The position numbers were made by a program, and so were the translations under genes. 64,000 nt of DNA from Apoderus coryli (Eukaryota; Arthropoda; Insecta; Coleoptera; Attelabidae), in the NCBI GenBank assembly GCA_911728435.2, contig OU452208.1, positions 2,914,001 to 2,978,000 on the forward strand. Direction: 5' to 3'. Under the pieces are notes generated by a model. The model did not search any database. It worked only from the letters and a program-made list of their open reading frames with translations, and had not been told where the DNA came from. Below, in pieces: positions 56,030-64,000 of the stretch. How positions within the stretch are numbered: the first letter of the stretch is position 1; each line of letters begins with the position of its first letter.

Positions 56030-56480
56030 CTATAATCGTGTCCTGTGCTGTGCGTAGTTGCAGTAGTAGAAGTGAAATCGACAAGAAAATATCAGGAATA
56101 ACATTTCATAGTTATGTACCAAATATTGTAAACATTGTACATGGACGTATTTAGGGTTTATTTGTAGGCGAACTTATTAAAACACATTATTACAGGAGTC
56201 TGGTAGCATTCTATTTCTGCACTGAACAATTGACACGTGCATTGTAGTTTATTGTTTTTTACAAATTCTTTTTCTTGATTTCTACTCTCAAACTCTCTAC
56301 TTTTTCATAAATTTCTGACAAAAAAGACCCCTAAATGTGTGTTAAAAACATATTATTGTTTTTAGATTTCCTAAAGATCCTGCTCGTAGACATATCTGGA
56401 CAGAATATGTGTCTCGAATTAATTCGATTCCAACGAGGACCAGTGTGCTTTGCTCTAAACATTGTGCACAAATATAATTT
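56030..56480 (+). pseudogene. P-element THAP domain exons (right arm)
   Basis: Same exons as in the left arm: SCAVRSCSSRSEI near 56040-56110 and RFPKDPARRHIWTEYV from about 56366. The first donor site is TTATGT instead of GTATGT. The reading ends at a TAA near 56475, and the C-terminal ORF follows in another frame. Confidence 0.75.
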
Positions 56481-56998
56481 ATCCAGATCATGATTATCTC
56501 CCTGGACCATTTTCTGAATTTTCGAAATTCATTATTGTTTATATTGCTGGATTTGTTGTTTTCAGTTTAAAGAAGCAAATTATTTGCGGAGAATGTCGAG
56601 ATGCATTAATAAGTGTGACAACTGGTTTGCATCTTTATTATTTTATTAAAATGAAGGCAAACAAGTTTTTGCAAATTCCTTCAAAAGATGTTTTAGACGT
56701 TTGCTTCCAATCCGAAAAGATTATAAAAAATCGTGTAGTAGCTACTAATGAAAAGTTCTTCGCAGAATTCATAATAAACCTTGTTTTAAAGGAATTTGTA
56801 AATAGTAATATTTTTCCTAATTTAGTTGTGCACGGTTTTGATCAATCAGTGTTTGATAACCATAGATATTTACTGATCAAATCTATTGCGACTAAATACG
56901 TTAATACCAGGATGTATTATTTAAGTAAAAATAAAGTAGATAAGTCACTTAGCATACGGCAACATTTAAATAAAATTGTTTTGTTTAAGGGGTATTAA
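56462..56998 (+). pseudogene. P-element transposase C-terminal region (right arm)
   Basis: 178 codons, identical to 53928-54464 except Val-to-Ile near residue 25 and Lys-to-Asn near residue 90. It has the YIAGFVVFSLKKQIICGE block and RQHLNKIVLFK end. No catalytic core. Confidence 0.8.
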
Positions 56999-57240
56999 TA
57001 TATAATTTATAAAGTACTGAGTATTTTGTACACTGCTTAACATTTCATAATAAAGTATAAACCCAAGCTGCAAATTAAAAAACAAAAACGTCAACAAAAA
57101 TAGTTAGTCCGGCTCTGGAGAATCCGCCATATTGGTACGCGCTTACGCCCCACCCAATGCACCCGTTTCTGTACAATGTAAAATAATGCTTATAGCGTCT
57201 CCTTATATCTCAATGACTACAAGCTTAGATTAGGTCTTTA

Positions 57241-58014
57241 CTAGGGATACCAAAATAAATAAATATATCGATATATTGAATCAAAAGATATATCGAATCT
57301 ATATATCGATATATCGAATGAAAAATATCGATATTTTATGTATATCGATACATTTGTTATATTTTTATTTTAGAGTGGATTGTAGTTGTAAATAAACTTC
57401 AAATTTTAAAGATACAAATAATGAAATAAAATAGTATTCATTAAAATTTATTTGCCTGAAAATACATATGCATTCCAAACAAACGTAAGAATATTTGTTG
57501 AAATAATTACATTAGGTTAGGTCAATTAATTCAAAATTTTCTGGAACAGAACTTAGAAATAATAAATTTGATAATCTATTTCCAGTTAGACGATTTCGAT
57601 TTTTTGTTGTGTGTGTCGACTGCTACGGCAACACAACAAGGACCTTTTAGTTTTAAACCTGTGTATGTAAGCTGCTTTCTTTCGCTACTGATTTCAGGAT
57701 ACAAACGCGTTTGGATTCACATGTTCTTTCGCTAAAAACGCATTTTCTAATTCATCCCCACTTTAGCGCCCATCGCGATCCGGATACGTACTCCCCTTGC
57801 CTCTTTTAGGTAAACTTATCGAGCCGTCAGAAAGCCAACAAATCCTGATTAATAAATCCGGATCAAGAAAACTAGCGAATGAAAGCAGCTGTAGCAGATA
57901 CATTTATTTTGATAATGTACCGATATATCGTGCTGTATATCGATATTTGTTTCGATATATCGAAAGAAATATATAGATATTTTTAATATATCGATATATC
58001 GTTGACATCCCTAG
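57241..58014. mobile_element. hAT-like MITE (copy 3, right arm)
   Basis: Begins CTAGGGATACC and ends ATCCCTAG. Inverted counterpart of copy 2, with moderate divergence. Its inner flank GGTCTTTA is the complement of the inner flank of copy 2, showing shared descent through the inverted repeat. Confidence 0.75.
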
Positions 58015-58231
58015 TCTTGTAGACTACAAGATTACCGAAATGTAAAATTTTTTAACTCTTGGGACTATACAAATATATATAAACTTGGTTGGAATTTAAC
58101 CACCTGATCCCAGATAAAGTAAGTATCTGGGACCTGATCGCGGATATTAATCATTAATCTTTGCTATAAGATTGGTTAAGTTTTTTTCAAAGTTGAATTT
58201 CTGTTTTCAGATTTGTGAAGTTTAATAATAA

Positions 58232-58416
58232 TTGGAAATTATATCTTCAACAATTGAAATGTATGATTTGCTTCAAAGGGAATTCAGCTATATATTGCAC
58301 AGAGATTATTCTCCGTTCCCGCTGTCAGAAACTGTTGATGTTCGCAAGCTTCTGTCTGAGAAAGAGGTCAGGGATGTGATCAAAAAGGGATATGTTGACA
58401 ATAAATACGTACTTAA
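58232..58416 (+). pseudogene. Unknown nucleoprotein-like gene, right copy, 5' part
   Basis: N-terminal part of the right-arm copy. The start used by the left copy is ATA here; the next ATG is at 58259. Residues include SETVDVRKLL and VIKKGYVDNKY. The region before KKGYVDNK is clearly different from the left copy, including an extra stretch. The coding sequence is cut at 58416 by the copia insertion and resumes at 63287. Confidence 0.65.
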
Positions 58417-59033
58417 TGTTGTGAGTTGATTTCAAAATTTAAGATTACTCATTAGCGCCATCTAGGTTAAGTTCTATGTAATAACTGAGTGTAGCCATTT
58501 TGATACTTCAATAAAAGGGTTATTCTTTCGTAGTGATTGATCTGAACAAGTGAATGTGATTAAACTGAATGTGATTATACTGAACTGAATATTTGGCGAA
58601 ACCGAAAGATCATCTTTTTTGTGATTGTCTTTCACTTAACCTCGAAAACTTGTGAAAACAACCAAATCTGCTCTGAAAACTGGAAAATTATTTCTTCCAT
58701 GATATTATTATCCATGTTTTAAACTTTTACAATTTATTGGTTTGATTCGAAATCATATTCCAATTATTATCTCTCAATATTCAACACTTTTAGAGGTTAA
58801 CTGTTAACTGAACGAACTAACCGGTACCCAGAGGTTGATCAGTAAGGGGCAAGGGGGGTAGGTATTTTAATCAGTTTGGTAGAAGTGACCGAAGTCGAAA
58901 GAATACGCACAATCGTGAATGAACTGACAATTTTCAGTTTGTTCACTTAGTTCAGTACGAAAGAATAACCCTAAAGTTAGTCTTATTACAACCTTCAAAC
59001 TGTAAACGTTGTTTTTATTTCAAAAGTTTAACA
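58417..59033 (+). repeat. 5' LTR of copia, interrupted by a MITE
   Basis: Without the 457-bp MITE and a 3-bp duplication it is 157 bp, exactly the 3' LTR length. The insertion lies just downstream of the ATTTTGATACTTCAATAAA segment and could alter promoter or polyadenylation function. Confidence 0.9.
58516..58972. mobile_element. MITE with AGGGTTATTCTTTCGTA ends inside the copia LTR
   Basis: 457 bp with ends AGGGTTATTCTTTCGTA and the complement, flanked by AAA on both sides (58513-58515, 58973-58975) as judged against the 3' LTR. It is the uninterrupted copy of the element at 38483-40675, in the opposite orientation. No ORF. Confidence 0.88.
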
Positions 59034-59120
59034 GGTTATGCGCCCAAATTGCACGTGTTGTTTTTTTTGCGAAATAATTATAACTCGTTTTGTTGAGTTG
59101 AGTGTTTAAGGCTCGCGAAA

Positions 59121-62100
59121 ATGGCAGTTAATTATATGCCGGTTGTGCCAAAATTGCTTGGTCGCGAAAATTACAGTGATTGGTCTTTTGCGATTGAAAA
59201 TTACATGATATTAGAAGGACTATCGAAATGTGTTGACGGTACAGAAACAGACGCCGACAAAATTGCTAAAGCAAAAGCGAAACTGGTACTCACATTAGAT
59301 CCTGCTCTATTCATTCATGTAAAAGAAGCAAAAACAGCCAAAGAAATTTGTGATATATTAAAGAAGCTGTATGATGACTCTGGTTTTACAAGGCGAATCA
59401 GTTTACTCAGAAGTCTGATATCGACAAGGCGGGAAAATTGCGATTCGATGGCACAATATGTAAATCAGATTGTAGAAATCTCACAGAAGTTAAGAGGCAC
59501 AGGTTTTAAAATCGATGATGAATGGATTGGGTCATTATTATTGGCTGGATTACCGGAAAAATTTGGTCCCATGATTATGGCTATTGAACATTCCGGGATT
59601 GCCATATCTACTGACGCCATTAAAACTAAATTGTTAGATCTGGAATCCGATGTTGCCAATGCGGGTAACGCGTTCGCTGCGAACAGTGCGAATTCGAACG
59701 CTCGTGGAAAACGTAATGTTGGCAACACCGCCAAAAGGGGAAATGACAAGAATGACAGAAATATGGCATCCATCAGGTGTTACGGTTGTAAACAAACTGG
59801 TCATTTCAAAAACAAGTGCCCAAATCGTAATAAACATGAAAATGTTAATAAAAATGGAAATGAAAGCTCATCAAATGCTTTTAGTGCAGTGTTTTTAAGT
59901 GGAAACTTTAATAAAAGTGATTGGTACATAGATTCGGGTGCCAGCAATCACTTAACCACGAATTGTGGGTGGATTAAAAACGCTTTAGATGCACCTGGAA
60001 TAAAAGACATTATGGTGGCTAACAAAACTCTCGTGAAAGTTGCTTGTTCAGGTAATGTTGACATAAAAACCGTGGTCGGAAAAGTTCACTATGACATAGA
60101 AGTTAAAAATGTATTATGTGTACCTGAGTTAACTACAAACTTATTGTCGGTAAGCGAGTTAATTAAGAACGGTAATACCGTAAATTTTAAGGACAACTGC
60201 TGTAAAATATACAACAAACTGAAAACGTTAGTTGGTGTTGCAGAATTAAAATATGGTGTTTATAAACTTAATGTGCTTAACGCTGATTGTTTGTTAACGG
60301 CTAATACAATTACCGCTGAAACATGGCATAGACGTTTTGGTCATATAAATAGTGACTATTTAAATAAAATGAAAAATGGTTTAGTTAACGGACTTTCATT
60401 TAATTGTAAAGTTACAATTAACAAGCAAAATTGTGTAGTATGTTGTCAAGGTAAACAGTCACGATTACCTTTTAAACACAAGGGTACTAGAGCAGGTGAT
60501 TTACTCCAAGTTATTCATGCAGATGTATGTGGACCCATGGAGACGAAGTCTATAGGCGGCTCCAAGTACTTTGTCATTTTTGAGGACGATTTTAGCAGGA
60601 TGAGTTTTGTTTATTTTTTAAAAACAAAAGATGAAGTTTTTAGTTGTTTTAAAAGCTTTAAAACAATGGTTGAAAACCAGAAAAACTTAAAAATTAAAAC
60701 CATAAGAACTGACAATGGTGGTGAATTTTGTTCAAAAGAATTTGATAATTTTCTTAAAAATTGTGGTATTATTCATCAGAAAACGAACCCGTATACTCCA
60801 GAACAAAATGGTATGACGGAAAGATTAAACCGTACTGTTGTTGAAAAAGCAAAATGCTTACTGTTTGATGCGAACTTGCCAAAAGTTTTTTGGGCAGAAG
60901 CTGTTAACACAGCAGTGTACTTACGCAATAGATCTCTGGCTTCAGGCTTAAATACAACGCCATATGAACTCTGGTATGGAAAAAAGCCCGACGTAAGTCA
61001 TTTGAGAATCTTTGGTAGCGATGTTATGGTACATGTCCCAAAAGAACTTAGACTAAAGTGGGATAAAAAAGCATTAACATGTATACTAGTTGGTTACAGT
61101 GAAGATACCAAAGGATACCGTGTGTTTGACAAAGATAAAAACACAATATTCACTAGTAGAGATGTGATCATCATGGAAAAATTTAACAACGTAGCCACAG
61201 TTCCTGTTGACACCGAGAAGATATCTGATTCAGTGGGGGATCAAGAGGAAGACGTGCAACGAGAAATGTTAAGTGAAGTGAATCCTAATAATAATAGTGA
61301 ATATGAGTCTTTTAGTGAAGATAATAATTCGATTGTGATCGATGATTTAAATGATAGTGATTTTAATGCGGAGTGCGATACGCCACAAGAAGTAAGAAAG
61401 TCTGAAAGGGGAAGGGTTCCTAAAAATTTTAGTGAATACGTCACCTATATGTGCGCGAGTGAAACCCATCTAGAAGACGCACCGTTATCTCCTTCAGAAG
61501 CATTGTCTCGTCCAGATGCTGATAAATGGCGTGAAGCCATGTTAGAAGAAATGAATTCCTTTGAAGAAAATAAAGCTTGGGATTTGGTAGATATACCAAA
61601 TGAAGGTACTGTAATAGATTGTAAGTGGGTTTTTAAAATTAAAATTGATAATGATAATAATAAAACTTATAGAGCTAGATTGGTAGCTAGGGGTTTTAAT
61701 CAAATAGAAGGTATTGATTATACAGAAACTTTTGCACCGGTGGTTAGGCATTCTACTTTACGATTACTTATAGCTTTATCTGTTGAACTAGATTTGAAAA
61801 TAACTCATCTTGATGTTAAGACTGCATTTCTTAACGGTTTATTAAAAGAAAATGTTCTTATGAAACAACCTGAGTATTTTGTAGTTAAAGGATCTGAAAG
61901 TAAAGTATGTAAACTAAATAGAGCTATATATGGTTTAAAACAATCATCTAGAGCTTGGTATAATCGTGTCGAAGATTTATTATTGAAATTAAATTATAAA
62001 AAATCATTATTCGAACCTTGTGTGTTTGTAAAAATTAACAAAAAGTTGTATACTATAATAGCATTATACGTTGATGATTTTTTTATTTTTTCAAATGACA

Positions 62101-63008
62101 TTGAAAATTCAAAATTGTTAAAAATAGAATTAAGTTCACAATTTAAGATTAAGGATCTTGGTGAGGCAAAAAATTGTTTAGGTGTTAGAATTAAAAGAGA
62201 TTATATGAATAATTCTATTACTTTAGATCAAGAAAACTATATTGAACAGTTACTTAAGAAATTTAATTTAACTGATAGTAAAATTCTGTCTACTCCTTTA
62301 GATAGTTTTGATGATAGTTTTAATAAAGAGAATGAAACATGTAAAAAGGATTTACCGTATCAAAAGTTAATAGGTAGCTTAATGTACCTTGCAGTATTGA
62401 CTCGTCCAGATATATCTTATACTGTAAGTTTTCTTAGTCAATACAACAATAATTATACAAGTTATCATTGGAATTGCGCAAGGAGAGTGCTTAGATATTT
62501 AAAAGGTAGTAAACATCTCTCTTTAACTTTTTCAAAAAGTGGTTCTAATTTAGAAGGCTTTGTAGATGCTGATTGGGCAAGCAATAAATTAGACCGTAAA
62601 TCTTACACTGGCTTTGTTTTTCGAATGTCCGGGGGAGCTATCTCTTGGGAGAGTAATAAGCAAAGAACGGTTGCTTTATCAAGTACAGAGGCTGAATATA
62701 TGGCACTCAGTGAAGCAACAAAAGAAGCCATATATTTAAAAAATTTATTACATGAATTAATTGGTTTTGATCAATCACTTGTACTATATAATGACAACCA
62801 AAGTGCTCAAAAGTTGACAGTGAATCCTATTTTGCATAAAAGATCCAAACATATCGATGTTCGACATCATTTTGTTAGAGAGGCTGTTTCACATAATTTG
62901 ATTAATATTAAGTTTATGCCAACTAATGATATGATAGCGGACATTTTAACAAAAGGATTAAAGAAATGTAAACATAACGAATTTGTTGAAAAGTTAGGTT
63001 TAGTTTAA
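59121..63008 (+). CDS. Copia gag-pol polyprotein
   Basis: An uninterrupted 1295-codon ORF. Gag occupies about residues 1-215 and is followed by a zinc knuckle CYGCKQTGHFKNKC (220-233). Aspartic protease: DSGASNH with Asp271. Integrase: zinc-binding WHRRFGHIN and a C-x2-C (CVVCCQ), then the catalytic core starting HADVCGP (Asp468), with DNGGEFCS and an ending typical of copia (RNRSLASG). RT: WKWVFKIK-like start, LDVKTAFLNG and the catalytic YVDDFFIF (about 983-990). RNase H: VDADWASNK near 1148 and STEAEYMALSEA. The start is the first ATG after the leader. All catalytic residues are present, so it is probably functional or recently so. Confidence 0.96.
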   Translation: MAVNYMPVVPKLLGRENYSDWSFAIENYMILEGLSKCVDGTETDADKIAKAKAKLVLTLDPALFIHVKEAKTAKEICDILKKLYDDSGFTRRISLLRSLISTRRENCDSMAQYVNQIVEISQKLRGTGFKIDDEWIGSLLLAGLPEKFGPMIMAIEHSGIAISTDAIKTKLLDLESDVANAGNAFAANSANSNARGKRNVGNTAKRGNDKNDRNMASIRCYGCKQTGHFKNKCPNRNKHENVNKNGNESSSNAFSAVFLSGNFNKSDWYIDSGASNHLTTNCGWIKNALDAPGIKDIMVANKTLVKVACSGNVDIKTVVGKVHYDIEVKNVLCVPELTTNLLSVSELIKNGNTVNFKDNCCKIYNKLKTLVGVAELKYGVYKLNVLNADCLLTANTITAETWHRRFGHINSDYLNKMKNGLVNGLSFNCKVTINKQNCVVCCQGKQSRLPFKHKGTRAGDLLQVIHADVCGPMETKSIGGSKYFVIFEDDFSRMSFVYFLKTKDEVFSCFKSFKTMVENQKNLKIKTIRTDNGGEFCSKEFDNFLKNCGIIHQKTNPYTPEQNGMTERLNRTVVEKAKCLLFDANLPKVFWAEAVNTAVYLRNRSLASGLNTTPYELWYGKKPDVSHLRIFGSDVMVHVPKELRLKWDKKALTCILVGYSEDTKGYRVFDKDKNTIFTSRDVIIMEKFNNVATVPVDTEKISDSVGDQEEDVQREMLSEVNPNNNSEYESFSEDNNSIVIDDLNDSDFNAECDTPQEVRKSERGRVPKNFSEYVTYMCASETHLEDAPLSPSEALSRPDADKWREAMLEEMNSFEENKAWDLVDIPNEGTVIDCKWVFKIKIDNDNNKTYRARLVARGFNQIEGIDYTETFAPVVRHSTLRLLIALSVELDLKITHLDVKTAFLNGLLKENVLMKQPEYFVVKGSESKVCKLNRAIYGLKQSSRAWYNRVEDLLLKLNYKKSLFEPCVFVKINKKLYTIIALYVDDFFIFSNDIENSKLLKIELSSQFKIKDLGEAKNCLGVRIKRDYMNNSITLDQENYIEQLLKKFNLTDSKILSTPLDSFDDSFNKENETCKKDLPYQKLIGSLMYLAVLTRPDISYTVSFLSQYNNNYTSYHWNCARRVLRYLKGSKHLSLTFSKSGSNLEGFVDADWASNKLDRKSYTGFVFRMSGGAISWESNKQRTVALSSTEAEYMALSEATKEAIYLKNLLHELIGFDQSLVLYNDNQSAQKLTVNPILHKRSKHIDVRHHFVREAVSHNLINIKFMPTNDMIADILTKGLKKCKHNEFVEKLGLV

Positions 63009-63124
63009 TATTTTTTTAGTTAAGTAAGTAGGTAGGTATATGATTTTTGTAACTACTTATTTAAACACTTAAAACGTTAAAATATTTGTAATATATTTGG
63101 TTAAAATGTTTGAAATAGTGGGGG

Positions 63125-63281
63125 TGTTGTGAGTTGATTTCAAAATTTAAGATTACTCATTAGCGCCATCTAGGTTAAGTTCTATGTAATAACTGAGTGT
63201 AGCCATTTTGATACTTCAATAAAGTTAGTCTTATTACAACCTTCAAACTGTAAACGTTGTTTTTATTTCAAAAGTTTAACA
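63125..63281 (+). repeat. 3' LTR of copia
   Basis: 157 bp, TGTTGTGAG to TTAACA, uninterrupted. It matches both halves of the 5' LTR. Confidence 0.92.
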
Positions 63282-63286
63282 CTTAA

Positions 63287-63932
63287 GGCATTCCTTGTAA
63301 ATGGTAAAAAAGTTAAGGACAGGATGAGGAATGCGGTAGGAGCAGCAGATTTCTTAGAACTTAATGGAGTGAAAATAAGGATGAACGGAGATCCCATGAT
63401 TACAGATTTCACTTTTGCTAGGCTTAACGCTTCGATTTTGATTATATATTACGAAGATGTTGTATTAGGAGGCAAATTAGGGGATGATGAGATGATAACG
63501 CCTTCTCTGGGAGCTTTCGTACCTAAGATAGAAGGAAATGAATTACATAATAGAATGTTATGCTTAGCTGGACCGGGGGCTCATTTTATACCGAAATATC
63601 TGTATTTAAAAGATGAATCAAAAACTGATCCAAGGGTAGGAATAATGATGGCTATTTGTGCATGCATAGACTGGTCTAACTTCTGTCGAAAGAACCCCGA
63701 TGACACTTCCAGTGCTGAGCAGTTCATGAGGAATTCTGCAGGTGATAAATACAAGACCACTTTCCACAATTGTTTAAGAAATATGGGAGACTTTTTGGAT
63801 GTATTGAGCGCTAAACAACTAGAAGGTTTCACATCTAGCATGATCCACTATAATGCTATTGAAACTTCAAGACACGCTAACGCTAAAGAAAGAATGAGAG
63901 CTCTGTTATATAATAAAAAAAGTCTAGAGTAA
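63287..63932 (+). pseudogene. Unknown nucleoprotein-like gene, right copy, 3' part
   Basis: It continues the right-arm gene after the copia element and stays open to the stop at 63930-63932. The central block (from IRMNGDPMI to DWSNFCR, about 107 residues) differs from the left copy at only a handful of positions, while the regions on both sides differ at many. It is open apart from the insertion, so it was functional until recently or still spliced around. See the left-copy entry for possible identity. Confidence 0.65.
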
Positions 63933-64000
63933 CTTCGCGACGTAAGTTAAAACGGATTGTTGTGATTCAAGTAAAACAATACAAAAAGTCAACCTTTCGG
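63933..64000. other. Outer end of right arm and window edge
   Basis: Contains the arm-end sequence GATTCAAGTAAAACAATAC, inverted relative to 51900-51930. The window ends seven bases after the last matching bases. Confidence 0.6.

Larger units (their letters stand above)
55814..57215 (+). mobile_element. P element, internally deleted (right arm)
   Basis: 1402 bp, inverted twin of 53711-55112 with the same ends and target duplication (TCTACAAG at 55806-55813, ACTACAAG at 57216-57223). Its THAP exon 1 donor has changed from GT to TT at 56112-56113, so splicing of the first intron should fail here. Confidence 0.88.
58417..63281 (+). mobile_element. Ty1/copia LTR retrotransposon, apparently complete
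   Basis: A 4865-bp element with 157-bp LTRs (TGTTG...AACA) and a 5-bp target duplication CTTAA at 58412-58416 and 63282-63286. The primer site just inside the 5' LTR (GGTTATGCGCCCA, 59034-59046) is complementary, with one mismatch, to the anticodon region of initiator tRNA-Met, as in Drosophila copia. A purine tract AGTGGGGG precedes the 3' LTR. The 5' LTR is split by a MITE. The polyprotein ORF is intact. It interrupts the right-arm unknown gene. Confidence 0.95.
55581..63993. repeat. Right arm of the giant inverted repeat, interrupted by copia
   Basis: Inverted counterpart of 51889-55345 with the 4865-bp copia element inserted at 58416, and an extra stretch of about 75 bp at 58015-58090. 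It stays homologous up to GTCAAC at about 63993, seven bases from the window edge, so its true end is near but not proven. Confidence 0.85.

Overview
This is a eukaryotic, almost certainly insect (arthropod) genomic window. It is AT-rich, has no operon structure, and consists almost entirely of transposable elements at different stages of decay: Jockey/CR1-type and RTE-type non-LTR retrotransposons, Ty3/gypsy and Ty1/copia LTR elements, mariner/Tc1 elements, P elements with THAP-coding exons, hAT-like MITEs and other small inverted-repeat elements. No clearly conserved host gene is present, so the species cannot be named from the sequence; the mariner, P and gypsy set suggests an insect.

Layout. 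1-10 kb: decayed non-LTR reverse transcriptases, a gypsy-type solo LTR (5189-5507), a mariner (6785-8068) and a defective Tc1/mariner-like element (8391-9596). 10-21 kb: a gypsy pol scrap, a 0.95 kb foldback element, an RTE-like element (about 12720-15372), a rearranged mariner with two 3' ends (15945-16966), one orphan exon-like ORF, a second solo LTR (18057-18779) and a non-LTR RT (18784-20600). 21-26 kb: a nested composite in which a long-inverted-repeat Tc1-like element (21141-25484) holds a mariner that itself holds a Jockey fragment, followed by a palindromic pair of tRNA-like units. 28-36 kb: an intact-looking gypsy element with a 1348-codon gag-pol ORF (29452-35113), carrying a hAT-like MITE just upstream of its start. 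35-41 kb: a P-like element that keeps the THAP exons (35491-37120) and several nested or palindromic MITEs. 41-51.5 kb: a pile of non-LTR elements inserted into one another.

51.9-64 kb is the most unusual part. A very large inverted repeat has a left arm at about 51889-55345, a right arm at about 55581-63993 and a spacer of about 235 bp. Each arm carries, from outside in, a copy of an unrecognised 250-270 aa protein gene, a hAT-like MITE and a 1402-bp P element. The protein loosely resembles the nucleoproteins of phenuivirus/tenuivirus-like negative-strand RNA viruses, so an endogenous viral element is the leading guess, not a proven identity. The outer gene of the right arm was split by a 4865-bp Ty1/copia element (58417-63281) with an intact 1295-codon polyprotein and a 5-bp target duplication. 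A MITE later inserted into that element's 5' LTR.

Other signals the TE annotation does not explain: two hammerhead-ribozyme-like motifs with compensatory base changes (2924-2964, 42729-42769), a 39-bp palindromic insert with 6-7-bp flanking repeats in two unrelated transposons, and a P element retaining the N-terminal THAP half while the inverted-repeat P copies retain THAP exons joined directly to the C-terminal half.
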